This document shows positions 29,597-37,686 of a stretch of 64,000 nucleotides of DNA, in pieces. Source of the DNA: Prevotella sp. oral taxon 475 (GTDB lineage Bacteria; Bacteroidota; Bacteroidia; Bacteroidales; Bacteroidaceae); contig NZ_CP072334.1 in assembly GCF_018127805.1 (NCBI RefSeq), positions 2,272,001-2,336,000 of the forward strand. Direction: 5' to 3'. The notes under the pieces are model-generated. The model saw only the letters and a program-made list of their open reading frames with translations, searched no databases and was not told where the DNA came from. Numbering within the stretch: the stretch's first letter is position 1; each line of letters begins with the position of its first letter. Made by a program: the position numbers and the translations under genes.

Positions 29597-30505
29597 CTAC
29601 AGGGTTGAGAACTGTCGCTCTCGATCGATGCGATCTAAGAGTGCGTCGCTCGTTCCCGTCATGGTTTTTCGACAAAACATCTTTCCCGACTGCTGCAAAA
29701 CGGGCCAATCTTCTTCCGTCAGCACTTTGATAACGGGATCGTAGTCGATGTAGGTGAGCGGTGTCAAGGCTGCCAGAGAGGTATAACGGCCTTCTTGCAA
29801 CAGACAACGAGAGGCAAACCGACTGTTGAAGGCGACGGTCTGAATAAAGGTTTCGTCGGGACAGAAGGCCGTAGAAAAGTAGTTGACGAGTCTCTTATTC
29901 GTGTCCCACTCGTGCAGCACATAAGCGGCCAACTCGCCAGAGATGCCCCACCACGAGGCTCCTTTATGCAAATGATATTCAACCCCTTGACTGCGAAACG
30001 ATAGGGGCTTGCGAAAGCCGGCCCCATAGATCAACCATTGAAGGGCCACACGCAGTTGGTTGGCCATCGTTCCCGGCTTCCAGGGGTGCGCATTGAGCCA
30101 TCTGTATCGACGATAGTTGGCTGCGGCCGTGCCTTGATGGGTCATACGGATGCCTTGCAAGAGTTCTCGGTCGCCCAGATGGCTGAAGAATTCGACGATA
30201 CGAGCATTGCTCCAAAGCGGATAATCCAGTCCGCTGATGGCGATGAGGCGATGAAAAGGACCAGTGGAAAGAGCCTCACGAATCAGTTCCATTTGATATT
30301 CTACTTGTCGAATGCTGCCCCACACCACGTTGATACGCCGGCGAAGCAGATGCACACGGGGGTCTTCGGCCAACGGAAGAAAAGGGGTGAGGTCGGTTTT
30401 CAGGTCAACATGGATGAAGAAAGCCGCGTCTTCGGGCAGACTTTTTACTAATCGGGCCAAATGAACGGGATCGGTATGGGCAGAAATGAGAAAGGCAAGG
30501 GTCAC
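29597..30505 (-). CDS. Core-2/I-branching enzyme-like glycosyltransferase (GT14 type)
   Basis: 302 residues from a GTG at 30505, whose last two bases are part of the flippase stop codon (GTGA overlap). A longer open frame upstream lies wholly within the flippase gene and is not used. Typical family segments are LAFLISAHTDPVHLARLVKSL near the N-terminus, AISGLDYPLW near residue 90, the WWGISGELAAYVL segment and CPDETFIQTV, the likely catalytic acid region. Such enzymes add sugars to surface polysaccharides in Bacteroidales. Coupling to a flippase supports a role in glycan synthesis. Donor and acceptor are unknown. Confidence 0.85.
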   Translation of the reverse strand: MTLAFLISAHTDPVHLARLVKSLPEDAAFFIHVDLKTDLTPFLPLAEDPRVHLLRRRINVVWGSIRQVEYQMELIREALSTGPFHRLIAISGLDYPLWSNARIVEFFSHLGDRELLQGIRMTHQGTAAANYRRYRWLNAHPWKPGTMANQLRVALQWLIYGAGFRKPLSFRSQGVEYHLHKGASWWGISGELAAYVLHEWDTNKRLVNYFSTAFCPDETFIQTVAFNSRFASRCLLQEGRYTSLAALTPLTYIDYDPVIKVLTEEDWPVLQQSGKMFCRKTMTGTSDALLDRIDRERQFSTL

Positions 30506-31944
30506 CGTTTCCTGATTTTTTGAAGAACAAAAGAGGTGCACTCGTCGAGTATCTTCACACGGGCCAGGCGCATCACGACATAATAAAGCAGGACCGAAAG
30601 AAGGATGCGCGCAGTGAGAAGCAGTATCAACGAGGAGATGGAACGGGTGAGCAGACCCGTGAGCACCATCACTCCGAGAGCCGAAAGGGCGAAAGGAAGA
30701 ATGTCGCTGAGAAACGAGAGGAGGGTGTAGCCTGTGAGTCGGCGTGTGAACGCATGCCAAACAAAGAGCCAAAGCAAATTGAGTGCGGTGTAGGTCATCA
30801 CCATCGTGCGGATGCCCAACGGCCAAATGGCAAGCATCAACACGATCTGAACGACACCGAGACAGAATGTGCAGCCGAAGAAAATGTTGGAACGCCCCTT
30901 ACTGAGAATCATATTCGAGAGCAATGTGCAGAGTGGCATCACTGCACCGCTGATGCAAAGGATCTGCAGGAGAGGCACGCTGACGAGCCATTTCTCGGTC
31001 AGAGCCAGCACGATGAACTCTTTGGCCACAAGTGCCAAACCAAAAAGCAACGGAAAGGAGATGAATGCCGTGAAGCGCATCATCTTGCGAAAGGCTTGCA
31101 ACTGTCGGCCCTGGTCTCCGTTCAAATCTACCAAAACGGGTTGCGCCACAATGTTCACCATTCCCTGAACGAGAGAAAAACATTTAAAATTCCATTGATA
31201 AGCCTGATTGTAACTCCCCGCATCCTGCACTGAGAAATATCGTCCGAGCAGGATATTGAGGATGTTATTATTGATGTGCGTGGTGATGGCGGTGGCCAGA
31301 ATCTTGCACGAGAAGCGAAACATCTTGCGCACCGGTGCGAAATCGATGTGCTTTGTGGGTCGCCAAGGCGAATAATGCCAAAGCAAAAGCGTGTTGGTGG
31401 CCGTAAAAACGATGGTCTGTGTGGCAAGGGCCCAATAAGAAAAGCCCATCCAGGCCATGGCGGCACCGATGATGCTTGAGAGCAACACGGCTGTCATTCC
31501 TGTTTGAGCTTGCTGTTTGGTGTTGAGGTTCTTGAAGAGATAAGCTGCCTGCGCCGTTCCCAAACACGAAAAAAGAATATTGAGAAAAGCGTATCGGCAG
31601 AGCCATACAAGGGCGGACTGGCGGTAATAGGCGGCAATGAGCGGTGCGGAAAAGAAGAGCAGGGCATAGAGTCCCACGCCCATGAAGACGTTGAACCAAA
31701 ACACGGAGTTGTAGTCTTCATGCCGGGGATGCGCCAGATTGGCAAGGGCCGCCGTGAAACCGCTGTTTTGCAAGGCTACGGCGATCAGCGAAAAGATAGT
31801 GATCATGGCAATCATGCCATAGTCGGAAGGTGAGAGCAGACGTCCCAAGACAATGCCGAAGACGAGGCCAACGCCCTGCTGCACGCCGTTGCTCATACCT
31901 CCCCAGAAGAGTCCTTTAGCTGTTTTTTCTTTTAACGACTCCAT
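30502..31944 (-). CDS. Oligosaccharide flippase (Wzx/polysaccharide transporter family)
   Basis: 480 residues with about 12-14 membrane segments and the family's opening pattern (KEKTAKGLFWGGMSNGVQQG, then GRLLSPSDYGMIAMITIFSL). It is expected to flip lipid-linked oligosaccharides across the inner membrane for capsule or O-antigen assembly. Its last codon overlaps the start of the glycosyltransferase gene. Only two glycan genes are present here, so this is a small stand-alone pair, not a full polysaccharide locus. Confidence 0.88.
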   Translation of the reverse strand: MESLKEKTAKGLFWGGMSNGVQQGVGLVFGIVLGRLLSPSDYGMIAMITIFSLIAVALQNSGFTAALANLAHPRHEDYNSVFWFNVFMGVGLYALLFFSAPLIAAYYRQSALVWLCRYAFLNILFSCLGTAQAAYLFKNLNTKQQAQTGMTAVLLSSIIGAAMAWMGFSYWALATQTIVFTATNTLLLWHYSPWRPTKHIDFAPVRKMFRFSCKILATAITTHINNNILNILLGRYFSVQDAGSYNQAYQWNFKCFSLVQGMVNIVAQPVLVDLNGDQGRQLQAFRKMMRFTAFISFPLLFGLALVAKEFIVLALTEKWLVSVPLLQILCISGAVMPLCTLLSNMILSKGRSNIFFGCTFCLGVVQIVLMLAIWPLGIRTMVMTYTALNLLWLFVWHAFTRRLTGYTLLSFLSDILPFALSALGVMVLTGLLTRSISSLILLLTARILLSVLLYYVVMRLARVKILDECTSFVLQKIRKR

Positions 31945-31995
31945 CTTTTCACCTGCAAAAGTTGCCTTTCCTCTTCACGTCGCCTCTTTGTTGGT

Positions 31996-32313
31996 CTATG
32001 CCTCGCCCTTCCCGCCTATGTTGAAAGGAGCAATGACGCGCGCTTCGGCCTCGGGCATCTGAATCTTTCCAAACTCCTGTTCGTACTTATAGATGTTCTC
32101 TTGCAGGGCATGAAGCAGTCGTTTGGCGTGTTCGGGCGCAAGAATCACTCGGCTGCACACCTCAGGTTTGGGCATACCAGGCAGGATTCGAGCGAAATCT
32201 ACCACAAAATCGCTATGCGAATGGGAGATGAGCGCGAAGTTGGAATACACACCCGAGGCAATCTCGGGCTTCAGTTCCAATTCAAATGGAACGGGGTTCT
32301 CTTGAGTGTTCAT
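31996..32313 (-). CDS. DUF3467 family protein
   Basis: 105 residues. The body has the family's layout: a short beta strand (FELELKPEIASGVYSNFALI), then SHSHSDFVVDFARILPGMPK, then VILAPEHAKRLLHALQENI. It is cytoplasmic with no known function and widely found in Bacteroidota. The last residues (FNIGGKGEA) are typical. It is followed after 51 bases by the flippase gene. Confidence 0.85.
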   Translation of the reverse strand: MNTQENPVPFELELKPEIASGVYSNFALISHSHSDFVVDFARILPGMPKPEVCSRVILAPEHAKRLLHALQENIYKYEQEFGKIQMPEAEARVIAPFNIGGKGEA

Positions 32314-32327
32314 ATTTTTTAGTTGTT

Positions 32328-32549
32328 AAGTTGACGAGGTAATTAGGTGACGAGGTGATAAGTTGATGAGGTGATAAGTTGATGAGTTGACAAGTTTACA
32401 AGTTAACAAGTTAACGAGGAAGTTTGTTTTTAATGAACGAGTCGACAGAAAGGTAACTTCCTTATCAACTCATTAACTTGTTAACTTGTTAACTCGTCAA
32501 CTTGTTAACTTATTAACTCGTCAACTCGTCAACTCGTCACCTCTTCAAT
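32328..32549. repeat. Octamer-repeat block A with large inverted symmetry
   Basis: The right part (about 32457-32545) is built from 8-bp units of the form TTAACTTG, TTAACTCG or TCAACTCG in a row. The left part (about 32328-32425) is the same unit on the other strand (AAGTTGAC, AAGTTAAC, GAGTTGAC), with a unique 30-base centre. Together they form an imperfect inverted repeat with arms of about 90 bases. The block starts right behind the yitT stop codon. No gene was seen in it. Confidence 0.85.
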
Positions 32550-33434
32550 CTACATTTTCTTTTTTCTCTTCGTTTTAAACTTATCGAAGCCCAAACCGTA
32601 GACGCCGATCACCGCACTTTGCGAGACGAATGCGGCAGGATCGATCTCATTGATAATCGAAAAAATGGTCGATGCCTCCGTCTGTCGGGCCAGCACGAAA
32701 AGCATTTTTACTTCTTTGCCCGAGTAAAACCCCTGTCCGCTGATGGTGGTACAACCACGGCGTGCGCTCACGTTGATAGCATGTCCGATATCCTCGTATT
32801 TCTCAGAGATGATGAAAAACTGCACCGACTGCCGCATCATATTCACGATTTTATCCACGCAGATCGACGACACGAAGAGAAAGACATATCCGTAGAGCAC
32901 CTGTTCCCAGTCGCGCAGCACAAGATAGCTCGTCGTCACCACCGAGATGTCTACCAGCAGGATGAGCTTCCCCAGCGAGATGTCATAATATTTATTGATC
33001 ATCGCCGCAATCACATCCGTACCGCCCGAGCTTCCATTGCAAGCCAGTCCCAGTCCGACGGTGCTTCCCAAGCACGCCGCCCCCAGCACAATAGCCATAA
33101 ACGGCTGACCCTGCAACAACGTCGAGCCCTCCATCCAGTGTTGGCCCATCGCACTAAAAATCGTAAACATCACCGCAGCATAAAGCGTTTTCAAACAGAA
33201 TCGCCATCCCAGCACTTTCAACGCGATGAGCAACAGAAGGATGTTGGCCCCCAGGAACGTCACCTGCACCGGAATCTTTAATCCCCAATACAAGATGGAA
33301 GCCAGTCCGGGCAGTCCGCCCGTCGTCACATGATTGGGCAAAAGGAAGATCACCCAGCCCAAACTACCTATCAACATGGCAATGGTCAGCAACAGATAGT
33401 CTTTCAAAACGGTGTATTTTCTTAGATTCAGCAT
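32550..33434 (-). CDS. YitT family membrane protein (DUF161 and DUF2179)
   Basis: 294 residues. The N-terminal 190 residues hold about five or six membrane segments with the family's GLPGLASILYWGLKIPVQVT and ACNGSSGGTDVIAAMINKYYD segments. The C-terminal 90 residues are a soluble DUF2179 domain (GHAINVSARRGCTTISGQGF, EIDPAAFVSQSAVIGVYG). The transported substrate, if any, is unknown. The C-terminus is Lys/Arg rich. Both flanks are occupied by octamer-repeat blocks. Confidence 0.9.
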   Translation of the reverse strand: MLNLRKYTVLKDYLLLTIAMLIGSLGWVIFLLPNHVTTGGLPGLASILYWGLKIPVQVTFLGANILLLLIALKVLGWRFCLKTLYAAVMFTIFSAMGQHWMEGSTLLQGQPFMAIVLGAACLGSTVGLGLACNGSSGGTDVIAAMINKYYDISLGKLILLVDISVVTTSYLVLRDWEQVLYGYVFLFVSSICVDKIVNMMRQSVQFFIISEKYEDIGHAINVSARRGCTTISGQGFYSGKEVKMLFVLARQTEASTIFSIINEIDPAAFVSQSAVIGVYGLGFDKFKTKRKKKM

Positions 33435-33454
33435 AGAAATATGGATTGATGCGG

Positions 33455-33462
33455 CAAAGTTA
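33455..33462 (-). promoter_or_regulatory. Candidate -7 box of yitT
   Basis: TAACTTTG on the minus strand, 21 bases before the ATG. The -33 region overlaps the edge of octamer-repeat block B. Confidence 0.45.
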
Positions 33463-33480
33463 CAAAATTGAATCGAAAAA

Positions 33481-33672
33481 ATGAGTTAGTTGACGAGGGG
33501 TTCCAGTTAACAAGTTGACAAGGGGTTTAGTTGACGAGTGAACAAGTTGACGAGTTGACAAGGAAGCAACCTTCCTGCCAACTCGTCAATCAAAAAGCAA
33601 ATCTACTCGTTAACTTGTCAACTCGTTAACTTGTTAACTGGAACCCCTTGTTAACTCGTCAACTAACAAGCT
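33481..33672. repeat. Octamer-repeat block B with large inverted symmetry
   Basis: The left half (GTTAGTTGACGAG, GGGTTCCAGTTAACAAGTT and more) is mirrored by the right half (TTAACTTGTTAACTGGAACC, CCTTGTTAACTCGTC, AACTAAC). Octamers of the same type as block A fill the arms. The centre at about 33563-33580 (AAGGAAGC/AACCTTCCT) is itself near-palindromic. Confidence 0.85.
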
Positions 33673-33714
33673 AATGTCTTAACTCCTTTTCACTCCTTCA
33701 CTCCTTAACTCCTC

Positions 33715-34842
33715 CTACGGCTCCGCCCCCCACGGCGCGAGGGTGCCGTCGGCGCGGAGTGTGGCCCAGGTCCACACCTTTGTGCGAGTGTTGTAGAATT
33801 TAAAGCGGCGATCTTTGCCCGTGCCCACCACTTCGCGGGCGAAGGAGAGAGAGCCGGGACGATCCCCAATCTCTTTCTCAAAGGCAGGGATGAGCGGAGT
33901 GAGCATCTTTTCTATTTCGTCCAGTTCTTTTTCCTTCTCGGGATCCTTTCCGGGTTCTTTGCCAGGATTGGGCGTCTTTCCGCCGCCACCAGGATTTCCG
34001 CCGGGATTTTTCCCGCCACCATCGGGCTTTTTACCGTCGCCGGGATTACCTCCGCCAGGATTGCCACCAGGCTTTTTCCCGCCGCCGTCGCTGGGATGCT
34101 TTTTCTTTTGGGCATCGCTGGACTTATGACTGGCTTTAAAGTCGGCCGTAATTTTATTCATCTCCGCGGCCAGCGAGTAGATCAGCAGCCGATCGGCCTC
34201 GACGGTAGAGAAGAGGTAGCTGCCCTGAATGTGCTGAACGACGAACTCGAGTGCCTCGTCCGTTTTGGGGCGAATGGCCGTGGCGCTGGGCCGTTTGGCC
34301 TCGACGGCTTCATGCCGGCGAGTGGCTCCCAGCTGTTCAAACTCGCCGTTCACCGTGCGCAGCTGCGAGAGCACGGCCGTGAGCCCCAGCGTGGTGAGAT
34401 CGGCGGTGCATTTCTTGGCATCTTCAAACATCCCGGCGATGTGCCCGCTTTCGGCCTCGAGAGCCTCGTTCTGGATGCCGGCGTAGGGCTTGAAAATCAC
34501 CTCCGCGCGCTGGGCAGCCTCTTGTATAGCCGCCACGGGCGAGAGTTTTTGGATGCGAATCACGCCGAAGAAGTTCGTCAGCAGCCGGTCGCGCTCGGCA
34601 TCGAGTTTCACCAGCCGAGCGGTGTGCACCGATTGCGTGGCCTCTTTGTTGAGTTCCACCTCCTGATCGATGGCCTCGCGCCATTCTGCCAGTACGGCAT
34701 CCGTCAGCTTGAGCTTCTCTTTGTCTACCGCCACCACTTGGTCGTAGAGCCGACGATGGTACTGCATGTGCATCACATTGGAAAATCGGGCGCAATTGCC
34801 GCCTTCAATTTTCACGAACCTGGGTAATTTGTTCTTTTCCAT
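33715..34842 (-). CDS. DUF6261 family protein with a Gly/Pro/Lys-rich linker
   Basis: 375 residues without a signal peptide. The N-terminal 240 residues are mostly helical (FSNVMHMQYHRRLYDQVVAV, then a long helix with EWREAIDQEVELNKEATQSV) and match the DUF6261 pattern of about 240 residues as I recall it. Residues about 250-305 are a low-complexity linker of GGGKKPGGNPGGG-type units. The last 60 residues are a small domain with KFYNTRTKVWTWATL. Function unknown. The linker joins two folded parts, or is a result of slippage in repeated GGN codons. Confidence 0.7.
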   Translation of the reverse strand: MEKNKLPRFVKIEGGNCARFSNVMHMQYHRRLYDQVVAVDKEKLKLTDAVLAEWREAIDQEVELNKEATQSVHTARLVKLDAERDRLLTNFFGVIRIQKLSPVAAIQEAAQRAEVIFKPYAGIQNEALEAESGHIAGMFEDAKKCTADLTTLGLTAVLSQLRTVNGEFEQLGATRRHEAVEAKRPSATAIRPKTDEALEFVVQHIQGSYLFSTVEADRLLIYSLAAEMNKITADFKASHKSSDAQKKKHPSDGGGKKPGGNPGGGNPGDGKKPDGGGKNPGGNPGGGGKTPNPGKEPGKDPEKEKELDEIEKMLTPLIPAFEKEIGDRPGSLSFAREVVGTGKDRRFKFYNTRTKVWTWATLRADGTLAPWGAEP

Positions 34843-34946
34843 GTTCTTGTTTTTTTAAAGGGTTAAAAAATGGTTTAACTTTCAAAGCAGCTCAAGGCCG
34901 CCATGTCGTAAACAAGTTTGTCAAAAGTGTATTTTCTATTTTAAGG

Positions 34947-35212
34947 GATGTTATTGAGCGGCTCAATAGCGTCGTTTTGGTCTCCGCGACGTTACTGAGT
35001 CGCTCAATTTCATCATTTTGGTCTCCGCGGCGTTACCGAGTCGCTCAATTTCATCATTTTTGTCTCCGCGGCGTTACTGAGTCGCTCAATTTCGCCATTT
35101 TTGTCTCCGCGGCGTTACTGAGTCGCTCAATTTCGCCATTTTGGTCTCCGCGACGTTACTGAGTCGCTCAATTTCGCCATTTTGGTCTCCGTGGCGTTAC
35201 TGAGTCGCTCAG
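34947..35212. repeat. 41-bp tandem repeat, six copies plus one degenerate copy
   Basis: Units begin TCTCCG at 34981, 35022, 35063, 35104, 35145 and 35186, an exact 41-bp period. A degenerate copy precedes them at 34947-34980. Each unit holds a short palindrome-like GAGTCGCTC; in the degenerate copy it is perfect (ATTGAGC-G-GCTCAAT). The array fills the gap between the fimbrillin stop and the DUF6261 gene. No gene is proposed in it. Confidence 0.95.
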
Positions 35213-35218
35213 TAGCCC

Positions 35219-36991
35219 TTAGAAGTGCACAAAGGGTAGCACGTAGATGCTGGCCGTATTCTTGGGCATGGCATCAGCTTCCGCAGTTGCTCCCACGGGG
35301 CCGGACGGAAGTATCGTCGTTACAAACTTTATTGCGATGGGCATGTTTTGTCCAAGAGCGGAATTATTGGCAGTGGAGGCCGTCCACAAAAAAGTGTCAG
35401 CAGGAAGCAGGCCGCCCGCATCGGTAAATGCAGAAAACAGCTTATCAATGTGTCCACCTGTAGAACCAAGAGAGAATCGTGCATCATCAGTTCCTGGATT
35501 GGCAACATGATAACCCCATTTGCCAGAACTTGCACTAAAGCTTGGACTATCCAAAAATTGATTGTAGAGGCCATGGTTTTCATCATCCCAATATCCTGTC
35601 ATTTCTCCTAATGCAGGAATGTACCATTTGCCAATACCAGAGGCGGGAGTAATGCTGCTTACCGAATAATGGGCTGCCCAATGGAATGCCGGATATTGTG
35701 TTGATTCGTCTGCTCGTTTCTTATCGTCCACGGTGCTTGTTTTATCCCATGTCAGTTCGTAACCATTCGTTTCCATCATGGTTCCACTTTGAGGAGGACC
35801 TGGTACAATCAAGCTTTCGCTGGCCACTTTGTTTCTCGGCCCATCGGCTACACCTGCTGCCACCAAATCTTCCCATAACCAACTTGTTGGCGACACCGAA
35901 AGGGCGGCTGCCGTACCCGGTCGGTTTTTCATTTTCTCCCTGGTGAGAATGCCTACCGGAATTCGCGAGCCTTTCTCGGCAAGAGTTCCGTTAGTGCCGT
36001 CGTTGAAGAGATAGATAACATGCGGACGTGGCTTGAGACTGATCGTGTAGGATTTGTTGCGGTCTAAAGCCTGAAAGCTCCCGTTACGCACTTTGTTGCC
36101 CGTCATATCTATCCCTTTGTAGAGTTCGCCACCGTTGAAAGACAGTTGTAATTCGTTGACAAGCATGCTGGGGCGAACGTAGAGATAGTCGGTAAGCCAA
36201 CGATGGGCTTTTACGTAGGTTTTATCCATCTCGGTAAGAGTGGCAGGCATAGTGTAGGGAATGGGGACGATGCTACCCGACTCGCTGGTGATGAGGTTGC
36301 CTGTTAGGTCGTACTTATTCGTTATTTGATGTGCTGCGACAGAGGTGATATTGAACGAAATGTTATCGGTGGTTTCTGTATAAGCCGCGATCTTGAACCG
36401 AACGCGGGCCGCAAGATGCTTCATTTCAAACTTGATTTTTCGGTCGGTGTTGGTAAGAGCCTTTACCGTTTTGCCTATCATTGGATTTTTGGTTCCGCTG
36501 GTAAAGGATAGCGAGGTGCCGTTATCGGTCACGCCGTCGCTGATGCACACAAAGGTATAGGTGGTTCCGCTGGCCAACTGTAGACGCGATCCGGGGTCTT
36601 TTATAAATACACCGCCTTGCATCTTACCAGTTAGTTTTTTATTGGCCCCCGGAATGCGATTAACACCGGCTGCATCCATCGCATAAATGGTATAACGCCC
36701 CTCGGACATATCTACAGCGCGAGTCTCGGGTTCCTCGTCTTCTTCAATACTCATTTCAGCCACAAGTCCGTTGCCCATGTCTACCATTGTTGGTTTGATT
36801 GCGTTCCAAGTGGCGCGAGTTGCCGAATTGGCGGATTCATACTTTTCGGTAGTAATGGTAAACGTTACTTCGTCTCCAAAATCAACCAACTGCTCTTGAT
36901 TTGCTATACTCTCGTCGCTGCTACATGCAGACATTAAGCCTGCAAATAACAATAAGGCGAAGCCACTGTTTCTAATAATTGTCTTCATCAT
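35219..36991 (-). CDS. Fimbrillin family lipoprotein (Mfa-like)
   Basis: 590 residues. A lipoprotein signal with lipobox LMSAC (Cys23) is followed by the N-terminal beta-rich fimbrillin-type domain, with FGDEVTFTITTEKY and, later, KIKFEMKHLAARVRFKI, the latter typical of the Mfa-like/FimB family. A C-terminal domain, about residues 340-590, has WYIPALGEMTGYWDDENH and SASSGKWGYHVANPG, resembling the lectin-like ends of such tip proteins. It is expected to be surface exposed and used for attachment. It lies 34 bases behind a gene for an acidic mini-protein and downstream of an AC-tract leader, so phase variation is likely. Confidence 0.85.
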   Translation of the reverse strand: MMKTIIRNSGFALLLFAGLMSACSSDESIANQEQLVDFGDEVTFTITTEKYESANSATRATWNAIKPTMVDMGNGLVAEMSIEEDEEPETRAVDMSEGRYTIYAMDAAGVNRIPGANKKLTGKMQGGVFIKDPGSRLQLASGTTYTFVCISDGVTDNGTSLSFTSGTKNPMIGKTVKALTNTDRKIKFEMKHLAARVRFKIAAYTETTDNISFNITSVAAHQITNKYDLTGNLITSESGSIVPIPYTMPATLTEMDKTYVKAHRWLTDYLYVRPSMLVNELQLSFNGGELYKGIDMTGNKVRNGSFQALDRNKSYTISLKPRPHVIYLFNDGTNGTLAEKGSRIPVGILTREKMKNRPGTAAALSVSPTSWLWEDLVAAGVADGPRNKVASESLIVPGPPQSGTMMETNGYELTWDKTSTVDDKKRADESTQYPAFHWAAHYSVSSITPASGIGKWYIPALGEMTGYWDDENHGLYNQFLDSPSFSASSGKWGYHVANPGTDDARFSLGSTGGHIDKLFSAFTDAGGLLPADTFLWTASTANNSALGQNMPIAIKFVTTILPSGPVGATAEADAMPKNTASIYVLPFVHF

Positions 36992-37025
36992 CTTTCAATT
37001 TTTTGTTTTACTGTTTTTAAATAAA

Positions 37026-37247
37026 CTACCACTTGTCTAAGCGGTCCTGCCATCCTGGGGCAATCTCTTCGTCTTCCTCCCATTCTTCTTCCTCAGAACC
37101 TTGTTCGTCAAGTTCACCCGAAACACATATAAAGTCCTCGCTCTCTAAAGGAATTATACGGCACCATGGTGCGGTGTACGGTTGCCCATTGGGTAAACCT
37201 TGCAGAGTAAACTCTCTAGCAGGGCGTTGTTGTTCTTGTCTGTTCAT
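37026..37247 (-). CDS. Acidic mini-protein preceding the fimbrillin gene
   Basis: 73 residues, no signal peptide. It contains YTAPWCRIIPLESEDFICVS, followed by an acidic region (GSEEEEWEEDEE) and GWQDRLDKW. The pattern (Tyr-x-x-Pro, then a hydrophobic strand, then acidic tail) is the same as in the protein at 3789-3986. In both loci it lies in one transcription unit with a surface protein, once before and once behind it. No function known. Confidence 0.6.
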   Translation of the reverse strand: MNRQEQQRPAREFTLQGLPNGQPYTAPWCRIIPLESEDFICVSGELDEQGSEEEEWEEDEEIAPGWQDRLDKW

Positions 37248-37322
37248 AAATCTCTAATATTTAAAAGGTGAAAAATCGGCGTTGTTTCTCTTTCCGCCCC
37301 TTGGCTCATGGGCACGAAAAAA

Positions 37323-37354
37323 GAAGCAAAGGCCGCTCCGAAGAGCCCTTTGCT
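37323..37354 (-). terminator. Conserved leader hairpin (attenuator or terminator), copy 2
   Basis: AAGCAAAGG and CCTTTGCTT enclose an inner GCTC/GAGC pair with a CGAA loop. On the minus strand it is followed by TTCTTTTTT. It is stronger than copy 1 and carries paired base changes relative to it. Confidence 0.55.
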
Positions 37355-37426
37355 TATGGGGGTTGCGCCCGCTTCGCGCGCGCGTAAGAGAAAGCTAAAA
37401 AATCTTACACTACAATAGGTGCGAAC

Positions 37427-37479
<53 letters not shown>

Positions 37480-37686
37480 AAGGTAGTCATTTTCTGGGAG
37501 ACTACCAAAGAAAAGGCGTTAAAAGATGCAGAAAAGTTCGCCCTTTTCTGCCCTCCGCTCTGCCGATATGTCAACACATTTTGTTTCACGGGGGCAAAGG
37601 TAGAGAATAAAATCGGGATGGGCAAACAAACGGAGGAGATTTCTCGCCGCCGGAATATTCAATATAGAATACTCAGTATCGAATGT

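Noticed and set aside
29597..30826. 409-residue version of the glycosyltransferase
   Set aside because: The first 107 codons lie inside the flippase gene and look like random antisense-type sequence. The GTG at 30505 gives the normal family length.
34977..35162. Open frame through the 41-bp repeats
   Set aside because: The period is not a multiple of three, the frame changes from unit to unit, and there is no start context.
34947..35212. CRISPR array
   Set aside because: The units are adjacent without unique spacers and there are no cas genes. It is a simple tandem repeat.
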